A DNA stretch of 64,000 bases from the NCBI RefSeq assembly GCF_015354345.1, contig NZ_JADKYS010000001.1:744001-808000 (forward strand), given 5' to 3'. The stretch comes from Methylophilus sp. 14 (GTDB taxonomy: Bacteria; Pseudomonadota; Gammaproteobacteria; Burkholderiales; Methylophilaceae). The notes below the pieces were generated by a model. The model saw only the letters and a list, made by a program, of their open reading frames with translations, was not told the origin of the DNA and did no database searches. This document shows positions 53,043-61,496 of this stretch, in pieces. A program made the translations under genes and the position numbers. Every line of letters starts with the position of its first letter. Within the stretch, counting starts at the first letter, position 1.

Positions 53043-54233
53043 ATGAAAATATTGATGATTTCAGATGTGTATTTCCCGCGCGTGAATGGCGTGTCTACCA
53101 GCATCCGTACGTTTGCTGAAAGTTTGCGCGAGCAGGGCCATGTCGTCCATCTGATTGCACCGCAGTACCCAGGACAGCCAGCTTCCGCTGATGAAAACTG
53201 GATCACCCGTATAGACGCACGCAAAATCGTGTTCGACCCGGAAGATTATTTAATGAAGTGGTCAGCCTTGATGGCGTATGCCAATAGCCTGCACCCGGGT
53301 GATTATGACCTGGTACATATCCACACGCCATTTATTGCGCATTACGCCGGGGTTAAAATCGCTAAAAGATTGCAAGTGCCTGCGGTAGAGACCTACCACA
53401 CCTTTTTTGAAGACTATATGCACCATTATTTGCCGTGGGTGCCGCGCAAATGGGCGGTGCGCATTGCGCAATCGGTGTCGCGCAAGCAATGTCAGCAGGT
53501 CGATACCGTGGTTTCGCCTTCGGCGCAGATGCGTGATGTGTTGCAGCAATATGGTGTGACGACACCGATCACCGTGATCCCGACTGGGCTGGATGCTTCG
53601 CGCTTTGTGCCTGGTGATGGTGCCGCGTTCAGGGAGAAATATGGTATCCCGGCGCAACGTCCGCTGTTACTGTTTGTGGGTCGCGTGGCGCATGAAAAGA
53701 ACATCCAGTTTTTGCTGGAAATGCTGTCACTGGTGATTCAGGATCACCCGGAAGTGTTGCTGGTGATTACTGGCGAGGGCCCGGCCGAGCCTATGCTCAA
53801 GAAAATGGCACGTGATAATGGTTTGCAGTCACATGTCATGTTCCTGGGGTATCTCGATAGGGCGGTAGGCTTGAACGCCGCTTATCAGGCGGCAGATATT
53901 TTTGTGTTCGCCTCCAAGAGCGAAACGCAAGGCTTGGTATTGCTGGAAGCCATGGCGCAGTCTACGCCAGTGGTGGCGATTGCCGAGTTGGGCACCGCCT
54001 CTATTTTGCGCCAGGAACAGGGTGCCTTGATTGCCAAGGACGATGAGTTACACTTTGCCGAGCAAGTACAAACCTTGCTCATAGACCATCAATTGCGTGA
54101 GCGTGTCGGTAAACAAGGCAAGCGCTATGTGGAGCAAGTGTGGTCCAGCGACGCGCAGGCAAACAAGCTGCTCGAGTGCTATGAGCGCCTGATGCTGACG
54201 CATATGCCGATGGCGGCCTCAGCCGCTGCTTAA
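53043..54233 (+). CDS. GT4-family glycosyltransferase, diacylglycerol-glucosyltransferase-like
   Basis: A 396-residue retaining glycosyltransferase. The N-terminal loop is ISDVYFPRVNGVSTSIRTFA, typical of the sub-branch that includes diacylglycerol glucosyltransferases and PimB-like enzymes; the donor site has GRVAHEKNIQFLLEML and FASKSETQGLVLLEAMA (EX7E). The ATG at 53043 follows GGAA at 7-10 bp; GTG or ATG codons upstream would overlap the promoter. It lies next to a zinc-PLC-like and a metallophosphoesterase gene and 2.5 kb from the pst operon, which invites a role in phosphate-saving glycolipid synthesis (inference). Confidence 0.86.
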   Translation: MKILMISDVYFPRVNGVSTSIRTFAESLREQGHVVHLIAPQYPGQPASADENWITRIDARKIVFDPEDYLMKWSALMAYANSLHPGDYDLVHIHTPFIAHYAGVKIAKRLQVPAVETYHTFFEDYMHHYLPWVPRKWAVRIAQSVSRKQCQQVDTVVSPSAQMRDVLQQYGVTTPITVIPTGLDASRFVPGDGAAFREKYGIPAQRPLLLFVGRVAHEKNIQFLLEMLSLVIQDHPEVLLVITGEGPAEPMLKKMARDNGLQSHVMFLGYLDRAVGLNAAYQAADIFVFASKSETQGLVLLEAMAQSTPVVAIAELGTASILRQEQGALIAKDDELHFAEQVQTLLIDHQLRERVGKQGKRYVEQVWSSDAQANKLLECYERLMLTHMPMAASAAA

Positions 54234-54261
54234 GGGATGTGTTGCTGAGTGAAATGTTGTG

Positions 54262-54329
54262 CTTGCTGTCTCACATTAGAGTGCGAGACAGCAAGGTGCA
54301 ATACACTCGAATAATGCAGCGATTGCACC
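54262..54329. repeat. Two adjacent inverted repeats between convergent genes
   Basis: CTTGCTGTCTC (54262-54272) pairs with GAGACAGCAAG (54285-54295), and GGTGCAAT (54295-54302) pairs with ATTGCACC (54322-54329). Neither is followed by a T-run, so these are not ordinary terminators, though they lie where one is expected. Confidence 0.5.
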
Positions 54330-54360
54330 ACTGGACACCCACTCAGGTCAAACTGAACGT

Positions 54361-54684
54361 TTATTTGGCAAGATAAGGGATGGTGCCTGCAACATCGGTA
54401 TCATCAATCAGCTGAAAACGGCTCTCGGTGCCATCCTGTCTTGCTTTGGAGTAAGGGGCATACTCAGGATCATTCGCAAAGGCCAATGCAGATTCTTTGT
54501 TCGGAAACTGAATCAACGCAATTAAAGTATTTTCTAGTGGTTTACCCTCAAGCACGTCTATATTGGCGCTACGGCTCAAGTATTTGCCGCCATGTTTTGC
54601 AGCGATCAGGTGCACATGCTTTGCATATTCAGGCACCCATTGATCGTCTTTGATTAAAACATCTGCAATTAGAAACGCCGTCAT
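54361..54684 (-). CDS. DUF1330 family protein
   Basis: A 107-residue dimeric alpha/beta-barrel-type protein. FLIADVLIKDDQWVPEYAKH and HGGKYLSRSANIDVLEGKPL with FPNKESALAFANDPEYAP match DUF1330, a family related to the EthD/ABM fold, with no established activity. The ribosome binding site AGGAGAGA is 5 bp before the ATG at 54684. It is isolated, convergent with the GT4 gene and divergent from the mgtC-like gene. Confidence 0.9.
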   Translation of the reverse strand: MTAFLIADVLIKDDQWVPEYAKHVHLIAAKHGGKYLSRSANIDVLEGKPLENTLIALIQFPNKESALAFANDPEYAPYSKARQDGTESRFQLIDDTDVAGTIPYLAK

Positions 54685-54780
54685 TCTTCTCTCCTGAATT
54701 GTTTGTTGGTAAATGCGCAGTCTACCTAAGCTTTTAATGATTTGGTAAATTTCATTTTAAGCATATTGTCCAGATCCTCT

Positions 54781-54815
54781 GTGTCAGTGTCATGTCAGAC
54801 GGCTTGCTTTACAAT
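54781..54815 (+). promoter_or_regulatory. Pho-box-like element and -10 box before the MgtC/SapB gene
   Basis: GTGTCAG (54781-54787) and ATGTCAG (54792-54798) repeat at exactly 11 bp with a four-base spacer, matching the PhoB layout CTGTCAT-N4-CTGTCAT in the TGTCA cores. TACAAT (54810-54815) follows at 11 bp, where a Pho-dependent -10 box is expected. The ATG at 54870 is 55 bp further on. Confidence 0.5.
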
Positions 54816-54869
54816 GCTGCCTGGTTGTTTCGGTGCGAAGTATCCGCAAGATATTTTTCAAGGATAGTC

Positions 54870-55592
54870 ATGACATTGCAGGCCATTCAAAATATTAACC
54901 TCATTTCTTTGGCAGATTCATTGCTCAGCCTGACGGCAGCGTTTGTCTGCGGTGCCGTGATTGGCTTTGAACGCCAGTATCGGCAACGCACGGCGGGCTT
55001 GCGTACCAATGTGTTGGTCGCCGTCGGCGCCGCTATTTTTGTCGATATGGCCAATCGCCTGACCGGTAATGAGGGCGCCGTGCACGTGGTGGCTTACGTG
55101 GTCTCGGGCATTGGTTTTTTAGGCGCTGGCGTCATTATGCGTGAAGAAGGCAATGTGCGCGGGCTCAACACCGCGGCAACGTTGTGGGGCTCGGCGGCAG
55201 TGGGGGCGTGTGCGGGTGCGGATTTGTTATTAGAGGCGGTGTTAGGCACCTTGTTTGTGTTGGCAACCAATACGCTGTTACGGCCGGTGGTGAATCAGAT
55301 TAACCGCAAGCCGATTGATACCTTGCGTGTAGAGTCGACCACCACCATTTATGTGATTGCGTTACGACAACACCAGAAAGAGGCGCTGACCTTGTTAGAA
55401 AGCATGCTGGCGGAGGTGCAATACCCAACCAAGCATTTACAGATGCATGCCTTTGGCAATGATTGCGTAGAGATTGAGGTGGAGTTATTAGCCGCAGCCA
55501 TTAATAGTGATGAGCTGGATGCCGTAACGCAACGGCTATTGGCTGCAAGCTATATTCATCAGGCTTTCTGGAGCCCGAGTATGATGGATTAA
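54870..55592 (+). CDS. MgtC/SapB family membrane protein
   Basis: A 240-residue inner-membrane protein. The family core GAVIGFERQYRQRTAGLRTN, with GFLGAGVIMREEGNVRGLNT and AATLWGSAAVGACAG following, is intact, giving four to five helices; the C-terminal ACT-like cytoplasmic domain (about 160-240) is as in SapB proteins. In Salmonella MgtC inhibits ATP synthase and affects phosphate uptake via PhoR. The start ATG at 54870 follows AAGGAT. A Pho-box-like element precedes it, and it is convergent with pstB, from which a terminator separates it. Confidence 0.9.
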   Translation: MTLQAIQNINLISLADSLLSLTAAFVCGAVIGFERQYRQRTAGLRTNVLVAVGAAIFVDMANRLTGNEGAVHVVAYVVSGIGFLGAGVIMREEGNVRGLNTAATLWGSAAVGACAGADLLLEAVLGTLFVLATNTLLRPVVNQINRKPIDTLRVESTTTIYVIALRQHQKEALTLLESMLAEVQYPTKHLQMHAFGNDCVEIEVELLAAAINSDELDAVTQRLLAASYIHQAFWSPSMMD

Positions 55593-55610
55593 ACGTAACA
55601 AGACACATAA

Positions 55611-55638
55611 AAAAACGCCACATGATGTGGCGTTTTTT
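55611..55638. terminator. Bidirectional terminator between mgtC-like gene and pstB
   Basis: ACGCCAC (55615-55621) and GTGGCGT (55627-55633) pair over ATGAT, flanked by A-run on the left and T-run on the right, so it works on both strands between convergent genes. Confidence 0.88.
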
Positions 55639-55651
55639 ATTCAGACAGGCA

Positions 55652-56431
55652 TTAACCAAACTTGCCGGTAATGTAGTCTTCGGTTTCTTTACGGCCCGGG
55701 TTGGTGAAAATTTTGTCAGTATCATCGTACTCGATCAATTCACCTAGGTACATATACGCGGTGTAGTCAGAGACACGCGCCGCCTGTTGCATGTTGTGCG
55801 TGACCACCAGGATCGTCAGCTTGCTGCGCAGTTCGACCATCAGCTCTTCAATGTTAGCCGTCGCAATCGGATCCAGCGCAGAGGTTGGCTCGTCAAACAG
55901 CATGATTTCCGGGTCAGTGGCCAAGGCACGGGCGATACACAAGCGTTGTTGCTGACCCCCAGAGAGGTTAAAAGCCAGGTCATGTAAACGGTCTTTGACT
56001 TCGTTCCACAACGCAGCACCTTTAAGCGCTTCTTCTACCTTGTCGTCCATGATGCGTTTGTTGTTTTCACCACGCACGCGCAGGCCGTAGGCCACGTTTT
56101 CGTAGATAGACTTTGGAAACGGGTTAGGTTTCTGAAACACCATGCTGATACGCATGCGCACTTCAATCGGGTCTACGCCTGCATCCAGCACATTGGTGTT
56201 GTCCGGGTGCATGACGATCTGGCCCTGGTATTTATTGCCAGGATACAAATCGTGCATACGGTTGAAGCAGCGCAGAAAGGTGGATTTTCCGCAACCGGAT
56301 GGGCCAATCAGCGCCGTGATTTTGTTTTCATACAAAGGCATGGAAATGCCTTTGAGTGCGCGGGCGCCGTTGCTATAAAAAAAGTTTAAATCGCGTGCTT
56401 CGGCTTTTATTGCAGTTGTGACAGTGGCCAT
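55652..56431 (-). CDS. pstB: Phosphate ABC transporter ATPase PstB
   Basis: A 259-residue ATPase energising phosphate import. Walker A is [16 protein letters not shown], the signature is [15 protein letters not shown], Walker B is [14 protein letters not shown], and the H-loop His is in VVTHNMQQ. The length and motifs are standard for PstB. Last gene of pstSCAB on the minus strand; no phoU follows within the window. It ends 13 bp before the bidirectional terminator. Confidence 0.97.
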   Translation of the reverse strand: MATVTTAIKAEARDLNFFYSNGARALKGISMPLYENKITALIGPSGCGKSTFLRCFNRMHDLYPGNKYQGQIVMHPDNTNVLDAGVDPIEVRMRISMVFQKPNPFPKSIYENVAYGLRVRGENNKRIMDDKVEEALKGAALWNEVKDRLHDLAFNLSGGQQQRLCIARALATDPEIMLFDEPTSALDPIATANIEELMVELRSKLTILVVTHNMQQAARVSDYTAYMYLGELIEYDDTDKIFTNPGRKETEDYITGKFG

Positions 56432-56456
56432 GAAGTTTCCTAAATCTTATGTGGCA

Positions 56457-57395
56457 TTACCATTTAATATTTTTACGAATTTTGTAGCGTAACCAGATCG
56501 CTGCACCGTTCATTAACAGCGTGACAACAATGATCAGTGCACCGGTGGCCGCCGCATTGACATGGAAGGCATGGTCAGGGCGCGACAACCAGTTAAACAT
56601 TTGAATCGGCATCACGGTAAAGCCTGAGGACAACCATTCAAAGTTAAGGAAGGGTGGCTCGGTCGTGATCGGGCTAGGTGGCAGGAAGGCAATAAAGGTC
56701 AGCGCGCCAATGGTAATGATAGGGGCAGTTTCACCCAGGGCGCGCGCCATGCCGATAATGATACCGGTGAGGATGCCGCCGTAAGAGTATTTAAATACGT
56801 GATCGTAAACGACTTGCCATTTGGTGGCGCCGACGCCGTAAGCCGCTTCACGGATAGACACCGGAATGGCGCGGATGGCTTCGCGGGTAGACACAATCAC
56901 AATCGGCAGAATCAGCAGGCCTAATGTTAAACCCGCGGTGAGGATACTCTGGCCGAAGTCCAGCATGTAGACAAACAAGCCCAATGCCAGCAAACCGTAG
57001 ATGATAGAAGGCACGCCTGCCAGGTTAGAAACGTTGATTTCAATCAGGTCGGTAAACCAGTTTTTTGGCGCATATTCTTCCAGGTATAAACCGGCGGCAA
57101 CACCGATGGGAACTGCTGTCAGAAAAGTCACAGACATGACCAGTAAAGAACCTACCCAGGCAGACAGTAAGCCAGCACGACCAGCACGGCGTGACGGGAA
57201 TTCAGTCAGAAAGTCCAGGCTGAATTTTGGATGGCCGTCAGCAATCAGTTGCCAGAACAGCAGCATCAATGTCATTAACCCTAGCATCAGGCAAATCAGG
57301 CCCAGGGTGGCAAATAATGTGTCATTACGCTTGTGGCGTTTAATCATGGCGCGGACGTCGGCCAGATTTTCGAGGACAGAAGCTTTATGTTCCAT
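56457..57395 (-). CDS. pstA: Phosphate ABC transporter permease PstA
   Basis: A 312-residue permease with six helices. EAA-type loop STREAIRAIPVSIREAAYGV, with GATKWQVVYDHV following, is typical of PstA, as is DLIEINVSNLAGVPSIIYGL. The ATG at 57395 (MEHKASVLENL) is favoured; an in-frame ATG at 57413 lies upstream without a ribosome binding site. It follows pstC with a 79-bp gap holding a hairpin (57416-57436) and precedes pstB by 25 bp. Confidence 0.95.
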   Translation of the reverse strand: MEHKASVLENLADVRAMIKRHKRNDTLFATLGLICLMLGLMTLMLLFWQLIADGHPKFSLDFLTEFPSRRAGRAGLLSAWVGSLLVMSVTFLTAVPIGVAAGLYLEEYAPKNWFTDLIEINVSNLAGVPSIIYGLLALGLFVYMLDFGQSILTAGLTLGLLILPIVIVSTREAIRAIPVSIREAAYGVGATKWQVVYDHVFKYSYGGILTGIIIGMARALGETAPIITIGALTFIAFLPPSPITTEPPFLNFEWLSSGFTVMPIQMFNWLSRPDHAFHVNAAATGALIIVVTLLMNGAAIWLRYKIRKNIKW

Positions 57396-57415
57396 GGTGT
57401 GTGATTTCCGCATTA

Positions 57416-57436
57416 GCCAGTAGTCTGGCTACTGGC
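57416..57436. repeat. Hairpin between pstC and pstA
   Basis: GCCAGTAG (57416-57423) and CTACTGGC (57429-57436) form a perfect 8-bp stem over TCTGG. No T-run follows. It may stabilise or process the pst mRNA. Confidence 0.5.
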
Positions 57437-57474
57437 AGTGTATGGTGATTATGTGTCAGTAATAAGACAGTTTA

Positions 57475-58416
57475 TTAGTAGCTTTCGCGGTATTTCTTGC
57501 GCACCCAGTGACCGAAAATATTGAATGACAAGGTCATGGCCATCAATACCAGGCCCGCGGCAAAAATACTTTGATAACCGATGCTACCGTGTGGCAAGTC
57601 ACCCATCGCGACTTGTACGATATAAGCGGTAATGGTCGCTGCACTATCCAGTGGGTTAAAGGTCAGGTTAGGTTGCTGGCCTGCGGCAATCGCCACCACC
57701 ATGGTTTCGCCCACTGCACGCGAGATGGCCAAGATATACGCAGCCACAATGCCGGAAATCGCTGCTGGCGTCACCACTTTAATCGCCGTCTGGAAGCGCG
57801 TCGCGCCCATGGCATAAGAGCCTTCACGCATGCTCATAGGCACTGCGCGCATGGCATCTTCAGACATGGAGGCAATGTACGGAATAATCATGATCCCCAT
57901 TACAATCCCTGCGCCCAGCATGTTAAAGCTCGGCAGGTCAGGGTAGATGCTTTGCAGCAAAGGGGTGACGAAAAACAGGGCGAAATAGCCAAACACCACG
58001 GTAGGTACACCGACCAGGAGTTCCAGGATAGGCTTGATGATTTCGCGCGTTTTGTGTGAAGCAAATTCAGACAGGAAAATGGCTGAAATGGTACCAATCG
58101 GCACGGCCACTGCCAGCGCAATGGCAGAGGTGGTCAAAGTACCGGATACCAGCGGCATAATGCCGTAGTGCGCATCTTCAAATAATGGTGTCCATTGCGT
58201 GTCTGTGAAAAACTCAATGACAGAGACTGTTTTGAAAAAGCTCAGTGATTCGTATAGCAGCACACCAACAATGGCAAACGTGGTGGCGACAGCGACCAGG
58301 GCGGCCATCATCAGGATCAGTTCAATAATCCGTTCTTTGACATTGCGGCGGATGTTTTTCGCCAGTCTGGGGCTGATGGTCAGTTGCGCGGGAGCTTGCA
58401 TTGCTTGAGTCGCCAT
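57475..58416 (-). CDS. pstC: Phosphate ABC transporter permease PstC
   Basis: A 313-residue permease with six helices. It has the long cytoplasmic N-terminus before helix 1 and the EAA loop MSEDAMRAVPMSMREGSYAM with GATRFQTAIKVV. The periplasmic loop FFTDTQWTPLFEDAHYGIMP is a family hallmark. It lies after pstS (123-bp gap with a terminator-like hairpin) and before pstA. Confidence 0.95.
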   Translation of the reverse strand: MATQAMQAPAQLTISPRLAKNIRRNVKERIIELILMMAALVAVATTFAIVGVLLYESLSFFKTVSVIEFFTDTQWTPLFEDAHYGIMPLVSGTLTTSAIALAVAVPIGTISAIFLSEFASHKTREIIKPILELLVGVPTVVFGYFALFFVTPLLQSIYPDLPSFNMLGAGIVMGIMIIPYIASMSEDAMRAVPMSMREGSYAMGATRFQTAIKVVTPAAISGIVAAYILAISRAVGETMVVAIAAGQQPNLTFNPLDSAATITAYIVQVAMGDLPHGSIGYQSIFAAGLVLMAMTLSFNIFGHWVRKKYRESY

Positions 58417-58511
58417 AGTGTGTTGATCTTTTACTAATGATCAAGAGTATTGATCTGCCAGGGAAGAATTTTAGCGGATAATCCGCAGTTCAGGCCGAGT
58501 CATCACTAAAA

Positions 58512-58535
58512 AAGGGGCGTTGCAGCCCCTTTTTT
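58512..58535 (-). terminator. Terminator-like hairpin between pstS and pstC
   Basis: AAGGGGC (58512-58518) pairs with GCCCCTT (58525-58531) over six bases, with T-tracts on both strands. It probably lets pstS be expressed more than the downstream pst genes. Confidence 0.8.
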
Positions 58536-58539
58536 ATGA

Positions 58540-59535
58540 TTACTTGATGCGGGATAACAAGTCAGTAATCTTGATGCCGACTTCTGAGGTACCGTTGAAG
58601 CCAGTGCCTGGTTTCATCGCCTTGAAGTGTTCTTTCACTGCGGTGTAATCTGCTTTAGGCAGTGGTACGTATTTCACTTCTTTGACCAGCTCTGGTGCGT
58701 TTTCCAGATAGTAGTTCACGAAAGCTTTGATCTCTGGCTTGAATGCGGCTGAAGTCGCATTCACGTAAATGAACAATGGGCGTGACAGCGGTTGGTAAGT
58801 GCCATCCATCACTGTTGCTTCAGATGGCAATACTGGTTTGCCGCCTTCTTTAGCCACCACAGGGACCGCTTTCAGTTTGTCAGTGTTTTCCAGGTAGTAA
58901 GCCAGACCGAAATAAGCCATACCGCCGTTGTTACCGGACACACCTTGCACCAGTACATTGTCATCTTCAGACGGTGTGTAGTCAGTGCGGCTTGCCTTGG
59001 CTTTGCCATTCACAGCTTCAGTGAAGTAGTCAAAGGTACCAGAAGCGGTGCCTGGGCCGTACAGGTTGATTGGTTTGTCTGGATAAGTGGCGTTTACTTC
59101 TTTCCAGCTTTTCACTTTGGAACCTGGCTCCCAGATTTTTTTCAGTTCAGCCACGGTGATTTGTTTCACCCAGTCGTTTTTAGCGTTCACGACCACCGTC
59201 AAGGCATCGTAAGCAATCGGCAGTTCAATAAACTGTACGCCGCCTTCTTTACACGCATCGATTTCTTTTTGTGAAATAGGACGGGAAGCATCAGAAATAT
59301 CGGTTTCGCCGCGGCAGAACTTTTTGAAGCCGCCGCCAGTGCCGGACTCACCGACCGTGACCTTGACGCCTTTGGCGCGCTGAAACTCTTCAGCCACCGC
59401 CTCAGTAATCGGGTAAACCGTGCTAGAACCATCAATCTTGATGATTTTGTCCGCAGCCGCTGCTGAGTGCGCGAAGCTAAATGCCTGAACGATCAGACCG
59501 GCCATTAAAGTATTGCGGAACAAACGGGTTTTCAT
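58540..59535 (-). CDS. pstS: Phosphate-binding periplasmic protein PstS
   Basis: A 331-residue periplasmic protein with a signal peptide (residues 1-27, ending HSAAAA). The phosphate-binding loops are [38 protein letters not shown] and [16 protein letters not shown]. It captures phosphate for the PstCAB channel and signals status to PhoR. First gene of the pst group, preceded by a good Pho box (59595-59612). A hairpin downstream partly separates it from pstC. Confidence 0.96.
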   Translation of the reverse strand: MKTRLFRNTLMAGLIVQAFSFAHSAAAADKIIKIDGSSTVYPITEAVAEEFQRAKGVKVTVGESGTGGGFKKFCRGETDISDASRPISQKEIDACKEGGVQFIELPIAYDALTVVVNAKNDWVKQITVAELKKIWEPGSKVKSWKEVNATYPDKPINLYGPGTASGTFDYFTEAVNGKAKASRTDYTPSEDDNVLVQGVSGNNGGMAYFGLAYYLENTDKLKAVPVVAKEGGKPVLPSEATVMDGTYQPLSRPLFIYVNATSAAFKPEIKAFVNYYLENAPELVKEVKYVPLPKADYTAVKEHFKAMKPGTGFNGTSEVGIKITDLLSRIK

Positions 59536-59578
59536 CTATACACTCCTGTGTTTGGTGTTGTCTGTTGTGATGGACGAG

Positions 59579-59612
59579 ATCATAAGAATTTTATATGACA
59601 GAAATGTGACAA
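59579..59612 (-). promoter_or_regulatory. Pho box and -10 box of pstS
   Basis: On the minus strand TTGTCAC (59606-59612) and CTGTCAT (59595-59601) lie 11 bp apart with a four-base spacer, the classic PhoB site. TATGAT (59579-59584) follows 10 bp later, as in Pho-dependent promoters. Confidence 0.85.
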
Positions 59613-59622
59613 AAAATAAAAA

Positions 59623-59640
59623 AGGCGCAGTCTGCGCCCT
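59623..59640 (-). terminator. Terminator after the pit gene
   Basis: GGCGCA (59624-59629) and TGCGCC (59633-59638) pair; on the minus strand the stem is followed by a T-rich run. It separates pit from the pstS promoter. Confidence 0.75.
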
Positions 59641-59658
59641 TTTTATTGCCTTTTTAGC

Positions 59659-60660
59659 TTACAGCAAGCTTTCACCAATATGGTAGGCAATCGCCGCCAT
59701 GATCGCGGCGCAGGGGATGGTCAGCACCCAGGCCCAGACGATGCGAGAGGCCAGGCCCCAGCGTACAGCCGTCATGCGGCGTGATAGGCCGACACCGACA
59801 ATGGCACCGGTAATGGTATGGGTGGTGGAGACCGGAATGCCTAAACTGGTCGCCAGGAACAAGGCAATTGAGCCTGACGTTTGCGCGGCAAAGCCACCCG
59901 TCGGGCGAATTTTGGTAATGCCCATACCCATGGTGCGCACAATGCGCCAGCCACCAAACAGTGTGCCCAGGCCCATGGCCAGCTGGCACGAAATCACCAC
60001 CCAGAATGGCACGTGGAAATCGCCGTGCAAATAACCATTGGCAAACAGTAGAACAGTAATGATGCCCATGGTTTTCTGCGCATCGTTAGCGCCGTGGCCC
60101 AGGCTGAACAGGGAAGATGAGATAAATTGCAGCTTGTTGAAGCGGCTTTCGATTTTATAGGGCGAGGATTTTTGAAACACCCACATAATGCCAATCGATA
60201 GCAACAGCGCGAGTATCATGCCAAACAAGGGTGACAGGATAATGGCGATACCGGTGCTGATCAGCTTGCTGCCTAAAATCACGCCTTTGGTGCCAGAATG
60301 GGCCATGCCCGCGCCAATCAGGCCGCCGATCAAGGCATGAGAAGACGAAGAGGGGATACCAAACCACCAGGTGATGACGTTCCAGGCGATGGCGCCGAAT
60401 AGCGCACCAAAAATCACCGTGTTATTGACGATGTTGGGATCAATAATGCCTTTGCCCACGGTGTCGGCCACGTGCAGGCCAAAAAACAAAAAAGCGACAA
60501 AGTTGAAAAAGGCAGCCCAGATCACGGCCGCCTGCGGGGTGAGTAAACGGGTGGACACCATGAGCGCAATCGAGTTGGCCGCATCGTGAAAACCGTTCAT
60601 AAAGTCAAAAATCAGGGCGACGAAGACGAGCACCGCCATGACCAAAATCACATGATCCAT
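59659..60660 (-). CDS. Inorganic phosphate transporter (Pit family)
   Basis: A 333-residue membrane protein with about ten helices. The duplicated Pit signature is present: FDFMNGFHDAANSIALMV near the N-terminus and SLGHGANDAQKTMGIITVLL in the second half (both GHDAxN/GANDAQ type), with GIPSSSSHALIGGLIGAG and GIPVSTTHTITGAIVGVG. It imports phosphate with metal by proton symport. It lies 9 bp after the DUF47 gene, its usual partner. A terminator follows. Confidence 0.94.
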   Translation of the reverse strand: MDHVILVMAVLVFVALIFDFMNGFHDAANSIALMVSTRLLTPQAAVIWAAFFNFVAFLFFGLHVADTVGKGIIDPNIVNNTVIFGALFGAIAWNVITWWFGIPSSSSHALIGGLIGAGMAHSGTKGVILGSKLISTGIAIILSPLFGMILALLLSIGIMWVFQKSSPYKIESRFNKLQFISSSLFSLGHGANDAQKTMGIITVLLFANGYLHGDFHVPFWVVISCQLAMGLGTLFGGWRIVRTMGMGITKIRPTGGFAAQTSGSIALFLATSLGIPVSTTHTITGAIVGVGLSRRMTAVRWGLASRIVWAWVLTIPCAAIMAAIAYHIGESLL

Positions 60661-60669
60661 GGCGGGTTC

Positions 60670-61326
60670 CTAAATACGCTCTAAGACGACGCCATGAATG
60701 ACATCGGCGACGTCTTCACAGCTATCGACGGCTTCTTCAAACAGGTCATACAATTGTTTTGAGCGGATGAGTGTGCGCGCATCATGGTCTTCTTCAAACA
60801 GCCTGTGCATGCCTGAACGCATGATATGGTCGGCTTCGCCTTCAATCTTGCTGATTTCTTCACAGGTGCGCAAAATACGCTCGGCATTTTTCATGTCAGA
60901 CAACATGTGCACTGCGTCCTGTACTTTCTCAGAGGCACGCAGCAGGATTTGCGCCAGCGCCACCATTTCTGGCGTGAATTTGCTGTTGCCGTAAATTTCG
61001 ACGCTTTGTGGAATCGCTTCCATATAGTCGATGATGTCATCGAGTGCCATGGCAAGCTCGCGAATTTCGCGGCGGTCAAATGGCGTAATAAAGGTTTTAT
61101 GCAAGGACAGCAGAATTTCCTTGGTGTACTCATCTGCTTCAGACTCGATGTCGCGGATGTCTGAGAAATGTTTTTGAAAACTTGCCTGATCGACTTCTGC
61201 TGCCATCAGGGCCAGCACTTTGGAACCACGCACCGCACAATCGGCCAAACGGTTAAACAGTACAAAATAGTTATCGTTTCTGGGGCTGATTGCAGCCATG
61301 ATGCGGCCAAAAGTGGCATTCGCCAT
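60670..61326 (-). CDS. DUF47/PhoU-like partner of the Pit transporter
   Basis: A 218-residue, all-helical DUF47 (PhoU-like) protein. The metal-binding-type motifs around DIESEADEYTKEILLSLHKT, FITPFDRREIRELAMALDDI and KIEGEADHIMRSG are typical. DUF47 proteins are encoded directly upstream of pit genes and regulate them. The stop is 9 bp before pit, so they form an operon. A GTCAC repeat array lies upstream (61356-61394) near the prfB promoter region. Confidence 0.92.
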   Translation of the reverse strand: MANATFGRIMAAISPRNDNYFVLFNRLADCAVRGSKVLALMAAEVDQASFQKHFSDIRDIESEADEYTKEILLSLHKTFITPFDRREIRELAMALDDIIDYMEAIPQSVEIYGNSKFTPEMVALAQILLRASEKVQDAVHMLSDMKNAERILRTCEEISKIEGEADHIMRSGMHRLFEEDHDARTLIRSKQLYDLFEEAVDSCEDVADVIHGVVLERI

Positions 61327-61355
61327 TGGGTACTCCCTGGTGGTTTCAAAGTTTT

Positions 61356-61394
61356 GTGACAGGGATTTTACTATTTTGTGACAAAGTTTGTGAC
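61356..61394 (-). promoter_or_regulatory. GTCAC repeat array upstream of the DUF47-pit operon
   Basis: On the minus strand GTCAC recurs at 61390-61394, 61378-61382 and 61356-61360, i.e. 12 and 22 bp apart, within TTGTCAC-like contexts, resembling Pho-box half-sites. A TAAAAT (61365-61370) lies between. The 12-bp step is imperfect for a standard 11-bp Pho box. Confidence 0.45.
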
Positions 61395-61459
61395 AAAAAT
61401 CTGTATCTGAAACTCAATACCAGGCATGTTTTGGCGCTGAATCGCCGTTTTAGCTGCGG

Positions 61460-61465
61460 TATAAT
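61460..61465 (+). promoter_or_regulatory. Candidate -10 box of prfB
   Basis: TATAAT at 61460-61465 lies 31 bp before the prfB ATG at 61497. No good -35 box at 17 bp is visible. Confidence 0.4.
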
Positions 61466-61496
61466 AGCGGTTTTTACACAATTTAAAATCAATCAC

